Origin: an uncultured Lachnospiraceae bacterium
GTDB lineage: Bacteria > Bacillota > Clostridia > Lachnospirales > Lachnospiraceae
DNA length: 33,518 nt
Assembly (NCBI GenBank): GCA_947089585.1
Contig: CAMULB010000010.1
Coordinates: 1 to 33,518 of the forward strand
Reading direction: 5' to 3'
In this document: in pieces, positions 6,332 to 15,195 of the stretch
How the letters are laid out: every line of letters begins with the position of its first letter
Position numbering within the stretch: position 1 is the stretch's first letter
Position numbers and translations under genes: made by a program
Notes under the pieces: model-generated
The model's input: only the letters and a program-made list of their open reading frames with translations
Databases searched by the model: none
Told to the model about the DNA's origin: nothing

Positions 6332-8587
6332 ATGAAAACAATGAAAAAGAGCCAGGGCTGGATCATTTTGATCTTGATTCTGGCGATTCTGGCCGGGGCG
6401 TCCTGGTATGCCGCGACGATTATTTCGACGGTCGGCGTGGGCGAGAGCCGGAATATCAAGCTGGGTCTGGATTTGAAGGGCGGCGTCAGCATCACCTACG
6501 AGACGGTGGAGACAGCCCCCAGTGCGGAGGATATGAGCGATACGGTCTACAAGCTGCAGAAGCGTGTGGAATCCTACAGCACCGAGGCGCAGGTCTACCA
6601 GGAGGGCGACCGGCGGATCAACATTGAGATTCCCGGCGTTACGGATGCCAACGCGATTTTAGAGGAGCTGGGCAGTCCGGGGTCCCTGTATTTTATTACC
6701 AATCATGACAAGGACGGCAACGAGAACTATTCCTATTCGGAGGAGTTTGGCGCCTATATGCTCAACTACGATCTGGAGACGTTGATTGAGAATGGTTCTG
6801 CGATTTTAAGCGGTACGGACGTGGCCTCGGCCGACGCAGCCTATGCCAATACGAATTCTGCTTCTACCAGCCAGGAGCCGGTGGTGGAATTAAGCTTTAC
6901 ACCGGAAGCGGTTGAGATTTTTGCCAACGCGACGACGGAAGCGGCGTCTGCGGGGGACAGCATTGCGATCTATTACGACGGAGAGCTGATCAGCGTGCCC
7001 ACGGTCAATACGCCGATTACAGACGGACAGTGTATCATTGAGGGCATGGGCTCCTATGAGGAGGCCAATGAGCTGGCGACGTTTGTGCGGGTCGGTTCCC
7101 TCTCGCTGGAGCTTACGGAGCTGCATTCCAAGGTTTTGGGCGCGCAGCTGGGCGAGGAAGCGCTTTCCAGCAGCTTGTTTGCAGCGGCGATCGGCTTGAT
7201 TCTGGTCATGCTGTTTATGATTGCGATGTATCGTGTGCCCGGTCTGGCGGCCAGTATTGCTTTGATTTTATATTGTGCGCTGACCGTTTATGTGCTTTGG
7301 ATTTTTGATATTACGCTGACTTTGCCGGGAATTGCCGGTATTGTGCTTTCAATTGGTATGGCTGTGGACGCCAATGTCATCATTTTTGCCCGTATCCGCG
7401 AAGAGATTGCAGCCGGCAGAAAGGTGGAGACCGCGATTGGGTCTGGCTTCCATAAGGCGATGTCTGCGATTGTGGACGGCAATGTGACGACGCTGATTGC
7501 GGCGATTGTGCTGGGAATGCGCGGCTCAGGGCCGGTGAAGGGCTTTGCCTATACGCTGGGAATCGGTATTGTGCTGTCGATGTTTACGGCGTTGGTGGTA
7601 ACGCGGTGGATTATGAAATGCTTCTTTACGATCGGGCTTCAGGATCAGAAGCTGTACGGGATGCAGAAGGAACGCGCGGTCATTCCCTTCTTGGGCAAGC
7701 GAATGATTTTCTTTGCCGTTTCGATTGTGGTGATTGCGGCAGGCTTTGTCGGTATGGGCATTCATAAGGGCAGTAAGGGAAATATTCTCAATTACAGTAT
7801 GGAATTCATGGGCGGAAGCTCGACGACTGTAACCTTTGGCGAGGATTTGTCGATGGATGAGATCAGCCAGAAGGTAGTTCCGGTGGTGGAAGAGATAGTC
7901 GGCGGCGGCGACGTGCAGACGCAGAAGATCGAAGGCACCAATGAGGTTGTGATCAAGACCAAGACGATGAATTTAGAGGAGCGCGAAGCCTTTAACCAGG
8001 CGATGTTAGACAACTTCGGCGTTGAGGAGGGCGCGATTCAGAATGAAAATATCAGCGCAACCGTCAGCTCCGAGATGAAATCCGATGCGATTTGGGCGGT
8101 GGTGATTGCCACGATCTGTATGCTGATCTACATTTGGTTCCGCTTTAAGGATATCCGCTTTGCCGGCAGCGCGGTGCTCGCTCTGGTGCATGACGTGCTG
8201 ATCGTGCTGGCGTTCTATGTATTTTCCTGGATTACAGTGGGAAATACCTTTATCGCCTGTATGCTGACGATTGTCGGATATTCCGTCAATGCGACGATTG
8301 TAATTTTTGACCGAATCCGTGAGAATTTGAAGACCGTGCGCGATCAGAATCCGGATACATTAAAAGAGGTCGCCAACCGCAGTATCACACAGACACTGTC
8401 ACGAAGCATCAATACGTCGCTGACGACGTTTATCATGGTCTTTGTATTATGGATTCTGGGCGTGACCTCGATCAAGGAGTTTGCGATGCCGCTGATGGCG
8501 GGAATTATCTGCGGCGCGTATTCGTCCGTGTGTATTACCGGCGCGCTGTGGTATACCTTTAAGGTCAAATTTGCTAAGAAAAAATAG
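6332..8587 (+). CDS. secDF: Fused protein-export membrane protein SecDF
   Basis: At 751 residues this is a single-chain fusion of SecD and SecF, the RND-like accessory subunits that use the proton gradient to help SecYEG release exported proteins. The SecD half begins with one transmembrane helix and the signature LGLDLKGG (about 44-51), then a large extracytoplasmic domain and five membrane segments containing GIAGIVLSIGMAVDANVIIF. The SecF half starts near residue 455 with another helix, an EFMGG motif, and ends with GYSVNATIVIFDRIREN and further helices. The ATG at 6332 follows AGGAGG. Its close spacing to scfB suggests one transcript. Confidence 0.97.
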   Translation: MKTMKKSQGWIILILILAILAGASWYAATIISTVGVGESRNIKLGLDLKGGVSITYETVETAPSAEDMSDTVYKLQKRVESYSTEAQVYQEGDRRINIEIPGVTDANAILEELGSPGSLYFITNHDKDGNENYSYSEEFGAYMLNYDLETLIENGSAILSGTDVASADAAYANTNSASTSQEPVVELSFTPEAVEIFANATTEAASAGDSIAIYYDGELISVPTVNTPITDGQCIIEGMGSYEEANELATFVRVGSLSLELTELHSKVLGAQLGEEALSSSLFAAAIGLILVMLFMIAMYRVPGLAASIALILYCALTVYVLWIFDITLTLPGIAGIVLSIGMAVDANVIIFARIREEIAAGRKVETAIGSGFHKAMSAIVDGNVTTLIAAIVLGMRGSGPVKGFAYTLGIGIVLSMFTALVVTRWIMKCFFTIGLQDQKLYGMQKERAVIPFLGKRMIFFAVSIVVIAAGFVGMGIHKGSKGNILNYSMEFMGGSSTTVTFGEDLSMDEISQKVVPVVEEIVGGGDVQTQKIEGTNEVVIKTKTMNLEEREAFNQAMLDNFGVEEGAIQNENISATVSSEMKSDAIWAVVIATICMLIYIWFRFKDIRFAGSAVLALVHDVLIVLAFYVFSWITVGNTFIACMLTIVGYSVNATIVIFDRIRENLKTVRDQNPDTLKEVANRSITQTLSRSINTSLTTFIMVFVLWILGVTSIKEFAMPLMAGIICGAYSSVCITGALWYTFKVKFAKKK

Positions 8588-8645
8588 TGTTTTAAGAAGA
8601 AATGTGAAAGAACCCTGGAGAGCACAGTCTGTCTGAACGGTTATC

Positions 8646-8688
8646 AAAAAATCCCTTGCCGGTCTTAGCTTCCGGCAGGGGATTTTTT
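8646..8688 (+). terminator. Intrinsic terminator of the scfA-scfB-secDF operon
   Basis: AAAAAATCCCTTGCCGG and CCGGCAGGGGATTTTTT form a 17-base stem with a single G-T wobble around a short loop and end in a T-run, about 60 bases after the secDF stop. The flanking A-run makes it potentially bidirectional. Confidence 0.85.
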
Positions 8689-8735
8689 GATCGGTTGCCG
8701 GCCGTGGCTTCCGGCAGGGGATTTTTTGATCGGTT
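8658..8735. repeat. 39-bp tandem duplication covering the 3' arm of the terminator
   Basis: Two 39-base units (8658-8696 and 8697-8735) are identical apart from a five-base block (TCTTA versus CCGTG). Each contains GCTTCCGGCAGGGGATTTTT. The duplication gives the upstream stem arm a second possible partner, so the operon may have a tandem terminator. Confidence 0.85.
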
Positions 8736-8820
8736 GTCGGGCGATTTTGTGCGCTGCTGTGTTAGGGGATGACGGCACAGCGGCAGGGAATTTGACTATA
8801 CAAATTGACCACACAAATCA

Positions 8821-8849
8821 AATAAAACAGGCCGGCATCAGGCCGGCCC
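8821..8849 (-). terminator. Intrinsic terminator of the 199-residue minus-strand gene
   Basis: On the minus strand GGCCGGC, a five-base loop and GCCGGCC are followed by TGTTTTATTTG, about 20 bases after the stop codon of the gene ending at 8868. Confidence 0.8.
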
Positions 8850-8867
8850 ATTCTTGGTAATGTACGC

Positions 8868-9467
8868 TTATTCTTCTGTCTTGTCTGTCTTGTCGCCCTT
8901 GCCAACCCATTCGTCGAAGCCTTTCATAACGGCATCGTAGGTCTGGTTGGAGATCGAAGGAAGATCCTTGCCCCAGGACTTAGTGGCAGCCTTGAAGCCC
9001 TTCTCAAATGCGGCGCGCATCTCTTCTGCCTTGGAAGCGTCTCCGCCGGTCAGAGCCTTGGCGAATTCTACGATTCTCTCAGAGGTCTGCTTCACGCCCC
9101 AGTAGCCGTCTTCGGAAATGGCAGCCTGTGCCTGCGCCTTGGCCTGTGCGGTAACAGTGAACTTGCCGCCGGCTAAGAAACGCCACATGCTGTCGGCATT
9201 GCCGATCTGCTGGCCCTGATTCTTCATCATGCTCTCAACCATCGTGCGCATCTGGTTGGTTCGGTTCTCTGCATCCGCCTTCAGCTGTGCGATGATTGCG
9301 CTGCGGTCCGCCTTATTGCCCTTCTCGTATACGGCGCCTGCCTCTTCCTTCTTGTCAGTCTTCTTGGAAGATGTGTCTTCCTTGGCGGCAGTAGTCGTAT
9401 CCGGCTTCTGATAGGAATATGTGGTCTTGGAAGCATAGGTGCTGTTGCTTACGTTATTAACGTCCAT
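8868..9467 (-). CDS. Conserved hypothetical protein, possibly flagellum-associated
   Basis: A 199-residue soluble protein. The N-terminal 60 residues are Ser/Thr/Lys-rich and look disordered. Residues about 50-190 form a helical domain with segments such as AIIAQLKADAENRTNQMRTM, MWRFLAGGKF, EDGYWGVKQTSERIVEFAKAL and the C-terminal YDAVMKGFDEWVGKG. There is no signal peptide, membrane helix or cysteine. I have the impression that similar proteins occur in Lachnospiraceae but know no assigned function. The start at 9467 follows AAGGAGGG. The gene is monocistronic with its own terminator and has a sigma-28-like promoter, which suggests a motility-linked role; that link is inference only. Confidence 0.88.
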   Translation of the reverse strand: MDVNNVSNSTYASKTTYSYQKPDTTTAAKEDTSSKKTDKKEEAGAVYEKGNKADRSAIIAQLKADAENRTNQMRTMVESMMKNQGQQIGNADSMWRFLAGGKFTVTAQAKAQAQAAISEDGYWGVKQTSERIVEFAKALTGGDASKAEEMRAAFEKGFKAATKSWGKDLPSISNQTYDAVMKGFDEWVGKGDKTDKTEE

Positions 9468-9563
9468 TTGAAACCCTCCTTGGATGATAAAAATTGAACT
9501 TCCCTATTCGTGAGTGTTACGGTAGAACATAAAATGTCCGATCGTATGTTGCTTCTATTCTAT

Positions 9564-9590
9564 ATATCGGTAAAGACTGGAAAAACTTTA
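9564..9590 (-). promoter_or_regulatory. Sigma-28 (SigD/FliA)-type promoter
   Basis: Read on the minus strand, TAAA (9590-9587) is followed after exactly 15 bases by ACCGATAT (9571-9564). The known sigma-D consensus of Firmicutes is TAAA-N15-GCCGATAT, so only one of twelve defined positions differs. It lies about 97 bases before the start of the gene ending at 8868. Confidence 0.6.
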
Positions 9591-9599
9591 AATGTTCCA

Positions 9600-9628
9600 T
9601 TGACTTTTGAGAAAAAAGATTGTATGAT
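9600..9628 (+). promoter_or_regulatory. Promoter of ispE-gntR
   Basis: TTGACT (9600-9605), a 17-base spacer and TATGAT (9623-9628) place the transcription start near 9635, about 20 bases before the ispE ATG. It is divergent from the sigma-28-like promoter next to it. Confidence 0.75.
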
Positions 9629-9655
9629 GTATACAAAATACAGGAGAGAACAAAG

Positions 9656-10537
9656 ATGGAATTGAATTTGAAAGCGTTGGCAAAAATTAATCTTGGTTTG
9701 GATGTCTTAAGACGGCGGGAGGACGGTTATCACGAGGTACGGATGGTGATGCAGACGATTCATCTGTACGACCGGATTTCTCTGCGCAAGACGCGCCAGC
9801 CGGGGATTCGGGTGAGAACCAATCTCTATTATCTTCCGACCAATGAGAATAATCTAGTCTATCGGGCGGCGAAGCTGTTGATGGACGAGTTTGATCTGCC
9901 GGGCGGCCTTTGGATTGATTTGAAGAAATATATTCCCGTTGCGGCCGGAATGGCCGGTGGGAGCTCGGACGCGGCGGCAGTACTGTTTGGACTCAACCGT
10001 ATGTACGGGCTGCGGCTTTCACGAGAGGCATTGATGGAACGCGGGGTTCAAATCGGGGCGGACGTGCCTTATTGTCTGCTGCGGGGGACGGCCCTTGCGG
10101 AGGGCATCGGCGAGAAGCTGACACCGCTGCTGCCGGCGCCGAAATGTCCGCTGTTGATTGCGAAGCCGCCGATTGCCGTGTCAACGAGGATGGTTTATGA
10201 GAATTTAAAGCTGACAGAGGACACGGTGCATCCCGATCTGGACGGAGTACTTGCGGCGATTGAGCGCGGAGATCTGCGGGCAATGGCAGCTTCGATGGGC
10301 AATATTTTGGAACAGGTGACGTGTGGCCGGTATCCGGTGATCTCTGAGCTCAAGGAGACGATGAAGCAGCAGGGGGCGCTCAATGCGCTGATGAGCGGTA
10401 GCGGCCCTACGGTATTTGGACTGTTTGAGGAAAAGGCCCAGGCTAAGGCGGCGATGCGCGCGATTCAGGAGCAGGGATTGGCAAAGCAGGTCTATCTGAC
10501 CGACATGTATCATAACAGGAGGAGGCAGGAAGCATGA
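9656..10537 (+). CDS. ispE: 4-diphosphocytidyl-2-C-methyl-D-erythritol kinase
   Basis: A 293-residue GHMP kinase that phosphorylates CDP-methylerythritol in the non-mevalonate isoprenoid pathway. The phosphate-binding motif PVAAGMAGGSSDAAA is at about 94-108. The expected catalytic residues are present: K10 in ALAKINLGL and D137 in GADVPY. The C-terminal glycine-rich LMSGSGPTVFG motif is also intact. The frame is open back to 9620, but that start would overlap the -10 box; ATG 9656 follows AGGAGAG and gives the usual family N-terminus. The stop overlaps the start of the GntR gene by four bases, implying translational coupling. Confidence 0.97.
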   Translation: MELNLKALAKINLGLDVLRRREDGYHEVRMVMQTIHLYDRISLRKTRQPGIRVRTNLYYLPTNENNLVYRAAKLLMDEFDLPGGLWIDLKKYIPVAAGMAGGSSDAAAVLFGLNRMYGLRLSREALMERGVQIGADVPYCLLRGTALAEGIGEKLTPLLPAPKCPLLIAKPPIAVSTRMVYENLKLTEDTVHPDLDGVLAAIERGDLRAMAASMGNILEQVTCGRYPVISELKETMKQQGALNALMSGSGPTVFGLFEEKAQAKAAMRAIQEQGLAKQVYLTDMYHNRRRQEA

Positions 10538-11208
10538 CAGATCAGTTGGAATTGAATATGAATGCCTGTCTGCCCTTGCGGGATGTGGTATTTCGCACGC
10601 TGCGGGAGGGCATTTTGAAGGGAGAATTAAAGCCGGGCGAGCGTCTGATGGAGCTGCAGCTGGCATCGAGGCTGGGGGTAAGCCGGACGCCGATTCGGGA
10701 GGCAATCCGTATGCTGGAGCTGGAGGGACTGGCTGTAACCATTCCCAGACGGGGGGCGATGGTTGCCAAGATGACGGAAAAGGACATGGAGGATGTACTG
10801 CAGATTCGCAGGTGTCTCGATGATCTGGCCGTGCGTCTCTCCTGTGAAAAGATGACGCAGGAGCAGTTGAAAGCATTATATTTGGCCTTGAAGAAATTTG
10901 AAGAGTCGACCAGAAGCCGGGATGTGAAGCAGATCGCGCAGGCGGATGTGGAATTTCACGATACGATCTATAAAGCGGCGGATAATCCCAAGCTGCTGAC
11001 GCTGTTGAATAATTTAAGAGAGCAGATGTATCGCTATCGACTGGAATATTTGAAGGATGTTTCGGTTTATCCGGAACTGATTGCAGAGCATCAGGAGATT
11101 TACGACGGACTGGCCAGAAAGGATAAGGAGCAGGTGATTCGGATCACAAATAAGCACATCATGAATCAGGCGATTGTGGTGAAAAATATTATCCGGGAGC
11201 AAGAATAG
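10534..11208 (+). CDS. GntR-family regulator, FadR/FCD subfamily
   Basis: A 224-residue transcription factor. Residues about 15-80 form a winged helix (LKPGERLMELQLASRLGVSR then TPIREAIRMLELEGL). Residues about 88-215 form the all-helical FCD ligand domain, with the usual acidic and histidine residues for metal binding (DVEFHDTIYKAADNP, AEHQEIYDGL, NKHIMNQA). The family senses small carboxylates or sugar acids; the ligand cannot be told from sequence. It shares an ATGA overlap with ispE, a pairing that need not imply control of ispE. A terminator follows directly. Confidence 0.93.
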   Translation: MTDQLELNMNACLPLRDVVFRTLREGILKGELKPGERLMELQLASRLGVSRTPIREAIRMLELEGLAVTIPRRGAMVAKMTEKDMEDVLQIRRCLDDLAVRLSCEKMTQEQLKALYLALKKFEESTRSRDVKQIAQADVEFHDTIYKAADNPKLLTLLNNLREQMYRYRLEYLKDVSVYPELIAEHQEIYDGLARKDKEQVIRITNKHIMNQAIVVKNIIREQE

Positions 11209-11225
11209 GATTTGGAATTTTGAGG

Positions 11226-11255
11226 GAAACTGTTAGCAATGACAGTTTCTTTTTT
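11226..11255 (+). terminator. Intrinsic terminator of ispE-gntR
   Basis: GAAACTGT and ACAGTTTC form an 8-base perfect stem around an 8-base loop, followed by TTTTTT. It begins 17 bases after the GntR-family stop codon and ends just before the germination operon. Confidence 0.85.
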
Positions 11256-11272
11256 GTGAAAGGAGAAAATGG

Positions 11273-12808
11273 ATGTCTACACCTGTTTCCGTCAGCCTGC
11301 AGCAGAACATAGCCAATTTTCAGACGATGTTTGCTGACTGTGCCGATATCAAGACACGCAAGATGAAGCTGGGTAAGGAATTGAAAACAGAATGCTTTAT
11401 AGCCTATGTAGAAGTAGCGGTGGGGAATATGCTGTTGGAAAATTCCGTACTGGGAAAGCTGTTGAATACGCTGTGGGAGATGCCGGAGGATCAGATTTTA
11501 AGGTATCTTAAGGAAAACAGCTTTGGGATCTCGGACGTAACGGAATATGAGACGATGGAGGAGGCCGCGACCGGAATGCTGACGGGAGACGCGATTTTCC
11601 TGATTGACGGTTACGACCGGGCGCTGAAAATCAAGGATAAAGGTTATCCCAACATGGGGGTAAAGGAAACCCAATCAGAAAAAGTCATCCGCGGCTCCAA
11701 CGAGGGCTTTGCGGAATCCATCAAGGTCAATACGGCGCTGATTCGCAAGCGTTTGCGGACGCCGAAGGTGAAGGTCAAGGAAACCTTTGCCGGGCGTCGT
11801 TCTTATACCAACGTCGATTTGGTCTATATGGAGGATTTGGTGCGCCCGGAGCTGTTAGCGGAGATTGAGCGGCGGCTGAAGGAATTTGAAATCGACGGAG
11901 TGGGAGACAGCGGTGTGATTGAACAGCTGACCGAAGGAAGCTGGCTGTCTCCGTTTCCGCAGTTTCAGACCACGCAGAGACCCGACCGAGCGTCGATGGC
12001 AATTTTAGAGGGCAGAATTGTGCTTCTGACCGACAATTCGCCGGTGGCGCTGATTCTGCCTGCCGGGTACAATTCGTTTATTCAGACCAGCGACGATTAT
12101 TACAGCCGCTGGGAGATCGCCTCCTTTACCCGTGTGCTGCGCTACATCGCTTCGTTTCTGGCGATGACGCTGCCGGGGCTCTATCTGGCGGTGACGAATT
12201 TTCATACCCAGATTCTGCCGACGGATCTCTTGCTCTCCTTTGCGGCGGCGCGCCAGGGCGTTCCATTTCCGGCAGTGGTGGAGATTTTGATTATGGAGCT
12301 TGCTTTTGAGCTGCTGCGTGAAGCCGGTGTGCGCCTGCCGGGTGCGATGGGCAATACGATTGGGATTGTCGGCGGTCTGATCATCGGACAGGCGGCGGTG
12401 GATGCCAACATTGTCAGTCCGAGTGTGGTGATTGTCGTTGCGTTGACCGCGCTCTGCTCCTTTGCGGTGCCGAATGAGGAATTTGCAACGGCTTTTCGGA
12501 TCTTAAAGTTTGGTTTTATTTTTCTCTGTGCCTGGCTGGGATTCTTTGGATTTTTGTTAAGCCTTTTAGCCGTCCTGGTGCATCTGTCCCATCTGGAGAG
12601 CTTCGGCATTCCTTATTTGATGCCGTTTGTGGGCCCGGATTTAAACCAATATCAGGATGAGCGGGATACACTGCTGCGCCTTCCGCTTGGATGGCTCAAG
12701 CGGCGTCCCATTTATACCAGGGACGGGGCCAGAATCCGGCTCAAAATTCAGGAGGGGCAAAAGGGCGTGAAGAAGGAGGAAAAGGAGAAGAAGGATGTTT
12801 TCAAATAA
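11273..12808 (+). CDS. Spore germination receptor subunit A (GerA/GerKA family)
   Basis: A 511-residue member of the GerA A-subunit family, part of the inner-membrane nutrient receptor of the endospore. The soluble N-terminal half carries family landmarks: EKVIRGSNEGFAES (137-149) and FPQFQTTQRPD (228-238). From about residue 288 there are several membrane helices (for example IASFLAMTLPGLYLAV and the glycine-rich GNTIGIVGGLIIGQAAVDA). A charged Lys/Glu tail ends the protein. The ATG at 11273 follows AAAGGAG. Its 3' end overlaps the B-subunit gene by 14 bases. The germinant is unknown. I could not find a clear sigma-G promoter in the short gap upstream. Confidence 0.95.
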   Translation: MSTPVSVSLQQNIANFQTMFADCADIKTRKMKLGKELKTECFIAYVEVAVGNMLLENSVLGKLLNTLWEMPEDQILRYLKENSFGISDVTEYETMEEAATGMLTGDAIFLIDGYDRALKIKDKGYPNMGVKETQSEKVIRGSNEGFAESIKVNTALIRKRLRTPKVKVKETFAGRRSYTNVDLVYMEDLVRPELLAEIERRLKEFEIDGVGDSGVIEQLTEGSWLSPFPQFQTTQRPDRASMAILEGRIVLLTDNSPVALILPAGYNSFIQTSDDYYSRWEIASFTRVLRYIASFLAMTLPGLYLAVTNFHTQILPTDLLLSFAAARQGVPFPAVVEILIMELAFELLREAGVRLPGAMGNTIGIVGGLIIGQAAVDANIVSPSVVIVVALTALCSFAVPNEEFATAFRILKFGFIFLCAWLGFFGFLLSLLAVLVHLSHLESFGIPYLMPFVGPDLNQYQDERDTLLRLPLGWLKRRPIYTRDGARIRLKIQEGQKGVKKEEKEKKDVFK

Positions 12809-13901
12809 TCAGAAGATTTCCCTGCGCCAGATTCGCCGGCTGCTGATTCTGGATTTGTTCGGGCTAAGCAGTCTGCTGCTGCCGGGACTTTTGGCTGAAT
12901 CGGCCGGGCCGGACGGGATTTTCTGTATTGCGGCCGGTATGACGTTGGCGGTGGGATATATCTGGATTCTGGGAAAGGTGCTCGCGCGGATGCGGGGCGA
13001 TTATTACAGCTGTATGAAAACGCTGTTCGGCAGTATCATCAGCGATCTCTTGATGGTGTTTTATTTGTTTTTCTTTTTGCTGCTGGCGGCGTTTGTCGTC
13101 TATCAGCTCACGGGCCTGGTGCGCGCCTGGCTGCTGCCGCAGGGGTCTTATGGCTGGATCAGCTTTCTGGTGCTGATTTTGGCAGCCTATGCTACCATGC
13201 GGGGGATCGAAGGGCGGGCGCGGATTTATGAAATCCTCTTTTGGTTTTTGCTGATTCCGTTGATTTTAATGATGCTTCTGGCTGCGCGCGGGGTGAATCC
13301 CGATTATTGGACGCCAGTGTGCATGAGCGGCTGGCAGAATTTTGGCCAGGGTACGCTGCGGGTGTTTGTCTTTTTTCTGCCGGTGTTTTTTATCCTATTT
13401 TTGAAGCCATACTGCACGAAGCCGCAAAGGCTGTGTCGCTGTGCCCGGCAGGCGGTGTTTTTGACCGCCATTTTAAACGGAATCATTTTTCTGGTTCTGC
13501 TGGGGAATTTTCAGACGAAAACGACATCGTTCTTGCAGCGGCCGGTGATTACCCTGATGAGTATGGTGAAGCTGCCGGGCGGTTTTTTTGCCCGTATGGA
13601 CGCGTTTATGACGGCGATCTGGTTTTTCTCGCTTTTTGCACTGATGAATACAGGGGTATATTATGCCAGCCATATTGTGAAGGAGCTGTTTCATGAACGG
13701 CGGACGCACTACGGGCTGGCGGCGGTGATGGCGCTGGAATTCGGACTGTCCCAGTGGTTTTTCAGCTATCATCAGGCGGATGCGGTGTATGCCTGGTATC
13801 TGAAATACATTGCGCTGCCGGTGCTCGTGTTGCTGCCGCTCATATTGTGGGTGGCGTTGGCGGTCAAACAGGCGGTGAAGCAAGGGGGTGTAAAAGCATG
13901 A
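12795..13901 (+). CDS. Spore germination receptor subunit B (GerAB family permease)
   Basis: A 368-residue integral membrane protein of the GerAB/spore permease family, related to amino acid transporters, with about ten hydrophobic segments from residue 12 onward. B subunits are believed to bind the germinant. The start overlaps the A gene in another frame and the stop overlaps the C gene start as ATGA, so all three subunits should be translated together. A frame opening at 13241 inside this gene is a shadow. Confidence 0.94.
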   Translation: MFSNNQKISLRQIRRLLILDLFGLSSLLLPGLLAESAGPDGIFCIAAGMTLAVGYIWILGKVLARMRGDYYSCMKTLFGSIISDLLMVFYLFFFLLLAAFVVYQLTGLVRAWLLPQGSYGWISFLVLILAAYATMRGIEGRARIYEILFWFLLIPLILMMLLAARGVNPDYWTPVCMSGWQNFGQGTLRVFVFFLPVFFILFLKPYCTKPQRLCRCARQAVFLTAILNGIIFLVLLGNFQTKTTSFLQRPVITLMSMVKLPGGFFARMDAFMTAIWFFSLFALMNTGVYYASHIVKELFHERRTHYGLAAVMALEFGLSQWFFSYHQADAVYAWYLKYIALPVLVLLPLILWVALAVKQAVKQGGVKA

Positions 13902-15046
13902 TGCAAACAGAGAAATGTCAGCGTCAGAGGAAACAAGGGCCAAATCAGCTGCTGCGGACTGGGCTAAAGCAAGGACTGCGGCTGCTGGAGCTGAGTCTCT
14001 TGCTCTTGCTGTGCCTGGGATTGAACGGATGCAGCACCAGGGAATTGGAGGATCGCGGTTTTCCGTTGGCGATCGGCATTGACAAGCAGGAGGAACACAT
14101 GGTGCTGTCCTTCGATTTTCCGGATCTGTCCAAGGCTTCTGAGGGAAAAAATCCCAGCGGTCAGCCAGTCAGCTTTTCGGTCGAGGCCGGGGCTTATTAT
14201 GAGGCGCAGAAGGCTTATGAAAATAATACCAATAAGGTGCTGGACTACAATCATTTGAAAGCGATTGTGATTGGAGCGGAATTTTTGGAGGACGAGGAAG
14301 CGTTGCGCGAGCTGTTCGCCTGGCTGGAGCAGGAGGAGGTGATGGCCCGAAATACGTGCCTGTTTGCGGCCAAGGGGCAGGCGGCGGAGATTTTGACCTT
14401 GACTGAGGAGACGAGCGGCTCGGTGGGCAAATATTTGGAGCAGATGGTCGAGACGCAGGAGGATTTTAAGGAAAATAAGGTGATGACGATTGGAGAGCTG
14501 ATGAATCAGTGGCACAATCAGAATGAGCTTTTGTTAATTCCTGTTTTAACAAATAATGGAGAGGTTCCTTCGATCACGGAATACGCATCAATAGATGCAT
14601 TTTCCTACAAGGGGAATCTATCGGTTGAGGAGGCGATGAAGGCATTCCTGTGCCAGGATTTGCTGCGCCGCTTCCTCTATCGCTTAGACAGCGGCGAGGT
14701 GCTGCAGATTGAGGGGATGCGAACCAAGATGGAGATTGCAGCACAGGGAGAACAGATTCTGGTCATGGTGGATTTGAGCGGCAAGGCACAATTAAAGAAA
14801 AAGGGCGTCGAGGAGGAGGTGCCGCGCGGACAGCTGCAGAAGCGGCTCAATCGTCAGCTGTCGGATTCTCTGAACCGCGCAGCCGAGCAGCTGCGGGAGG
14901 AGCCGGGGATCGATCTGACCAACAGCTTTATCCGTCTGGGCGGGTATAATCGCGAGCTCTACCGCCGATACAGGCAGTCGTATGAACAGTACCTGCAAGC
15001 GCTTACCGTGGATGTGCGGGCAGATTTGAAGCTGATCAATGAGTGA
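13898..15046 (+). CDS. Spore germination receptor lipoprotein subunit C (GerAC family)
   Basis: A 382-residue GerAC-type lipoprotein. After a basic N-terminus, residues 29-45 form a lipoprotein signal peptide ending in the lipobox LNGC, with lipidated C45, followed by the family start STRELEDRGFPLAIGID. The body has the mixed domain typical of the family. ATG 13898 follows AAGGGGGTG and overlaps the B-subunit stop by four bases; the frame stays open upstream within the permease gene, but only this start gives a signal peptide at the N-terminus. A and B subunits precede it, so the receptor set is complete. Confidence 0.95.
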   Translation: MMQTEKCQRQRKQGPNQLLRTGLKQGLRLLELSLLLLLCLGLNGCSTRELEDRGFPLAIGIDKQEEHMVLSFDFPDLSKASEGKNPSGQPVSFSVEAGAYYEAQKAYENNTNKVLDYNHLKAIVIGAEFLEDEEALRELFAWLEQEEVMARNTCLFAAKGQAAEILTLTEETSGSVGKYLEQMVETQEDFKENKVMTIGELMNQWHNQNELLLIPVLTNNGEVPSITEYASIDAFSYKGNLSVEEAMKAFLCQDLLRRFLYRLDSGEVLQIEGMRTKMEIAAQGEQILVMVDLSGKAQLKKKGVEEEVPRGQLQKRLNRQLSDSLNRAAEQLREEPGIDLTNSFIRLGGYNRELYRRYRQSYEQYLQALTVDVRADLKLINE

Positions 15047-15109
15047 GGGGATGTTTTGAGGGACTGTGATTACCAACTGAGAATCGCATAAATGTGCGCG
15101 GCCGCTTGG

Positions 15110-15136
15110 AGTTCTAAGCGGAGAACTAGATTTTTC
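15110..15136 (+). terminator. Weak candidate terminator of the germination operon
   Basis: AGTTCT and AGAACT pair around a six-base loop and are followed by AGATTTTTC. The stem is short, and a second pairing (CCGCTT with AAGCGG) competes with it. Confidence 0.35.
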
Positions 15137-15195
15137 AATCGTGGAGACATAGATTTCTCAATCGCGGAAGCATAGATTTTTGAATAAATGGCAGC
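15127..15195. repeat. 23-bp tandem repeat before spoIIR
   Basis: Three consecutive 23-base units begin TAGATTT: 15127-15149 and 15150-15172 differ at only a few positions, and 15173-15195 keeps just the first half. They lie in the 190-base gap between the germination operon and spoIIR. Confidence 0.75.

Noticed and set aside
8646-8735. Repeats that might suggest a CRISPR array
   Set aside because: Only two adjoining units with no spacers, and they overlap a transcription terminator; the other repeat clusters likewise lack spacer structure.
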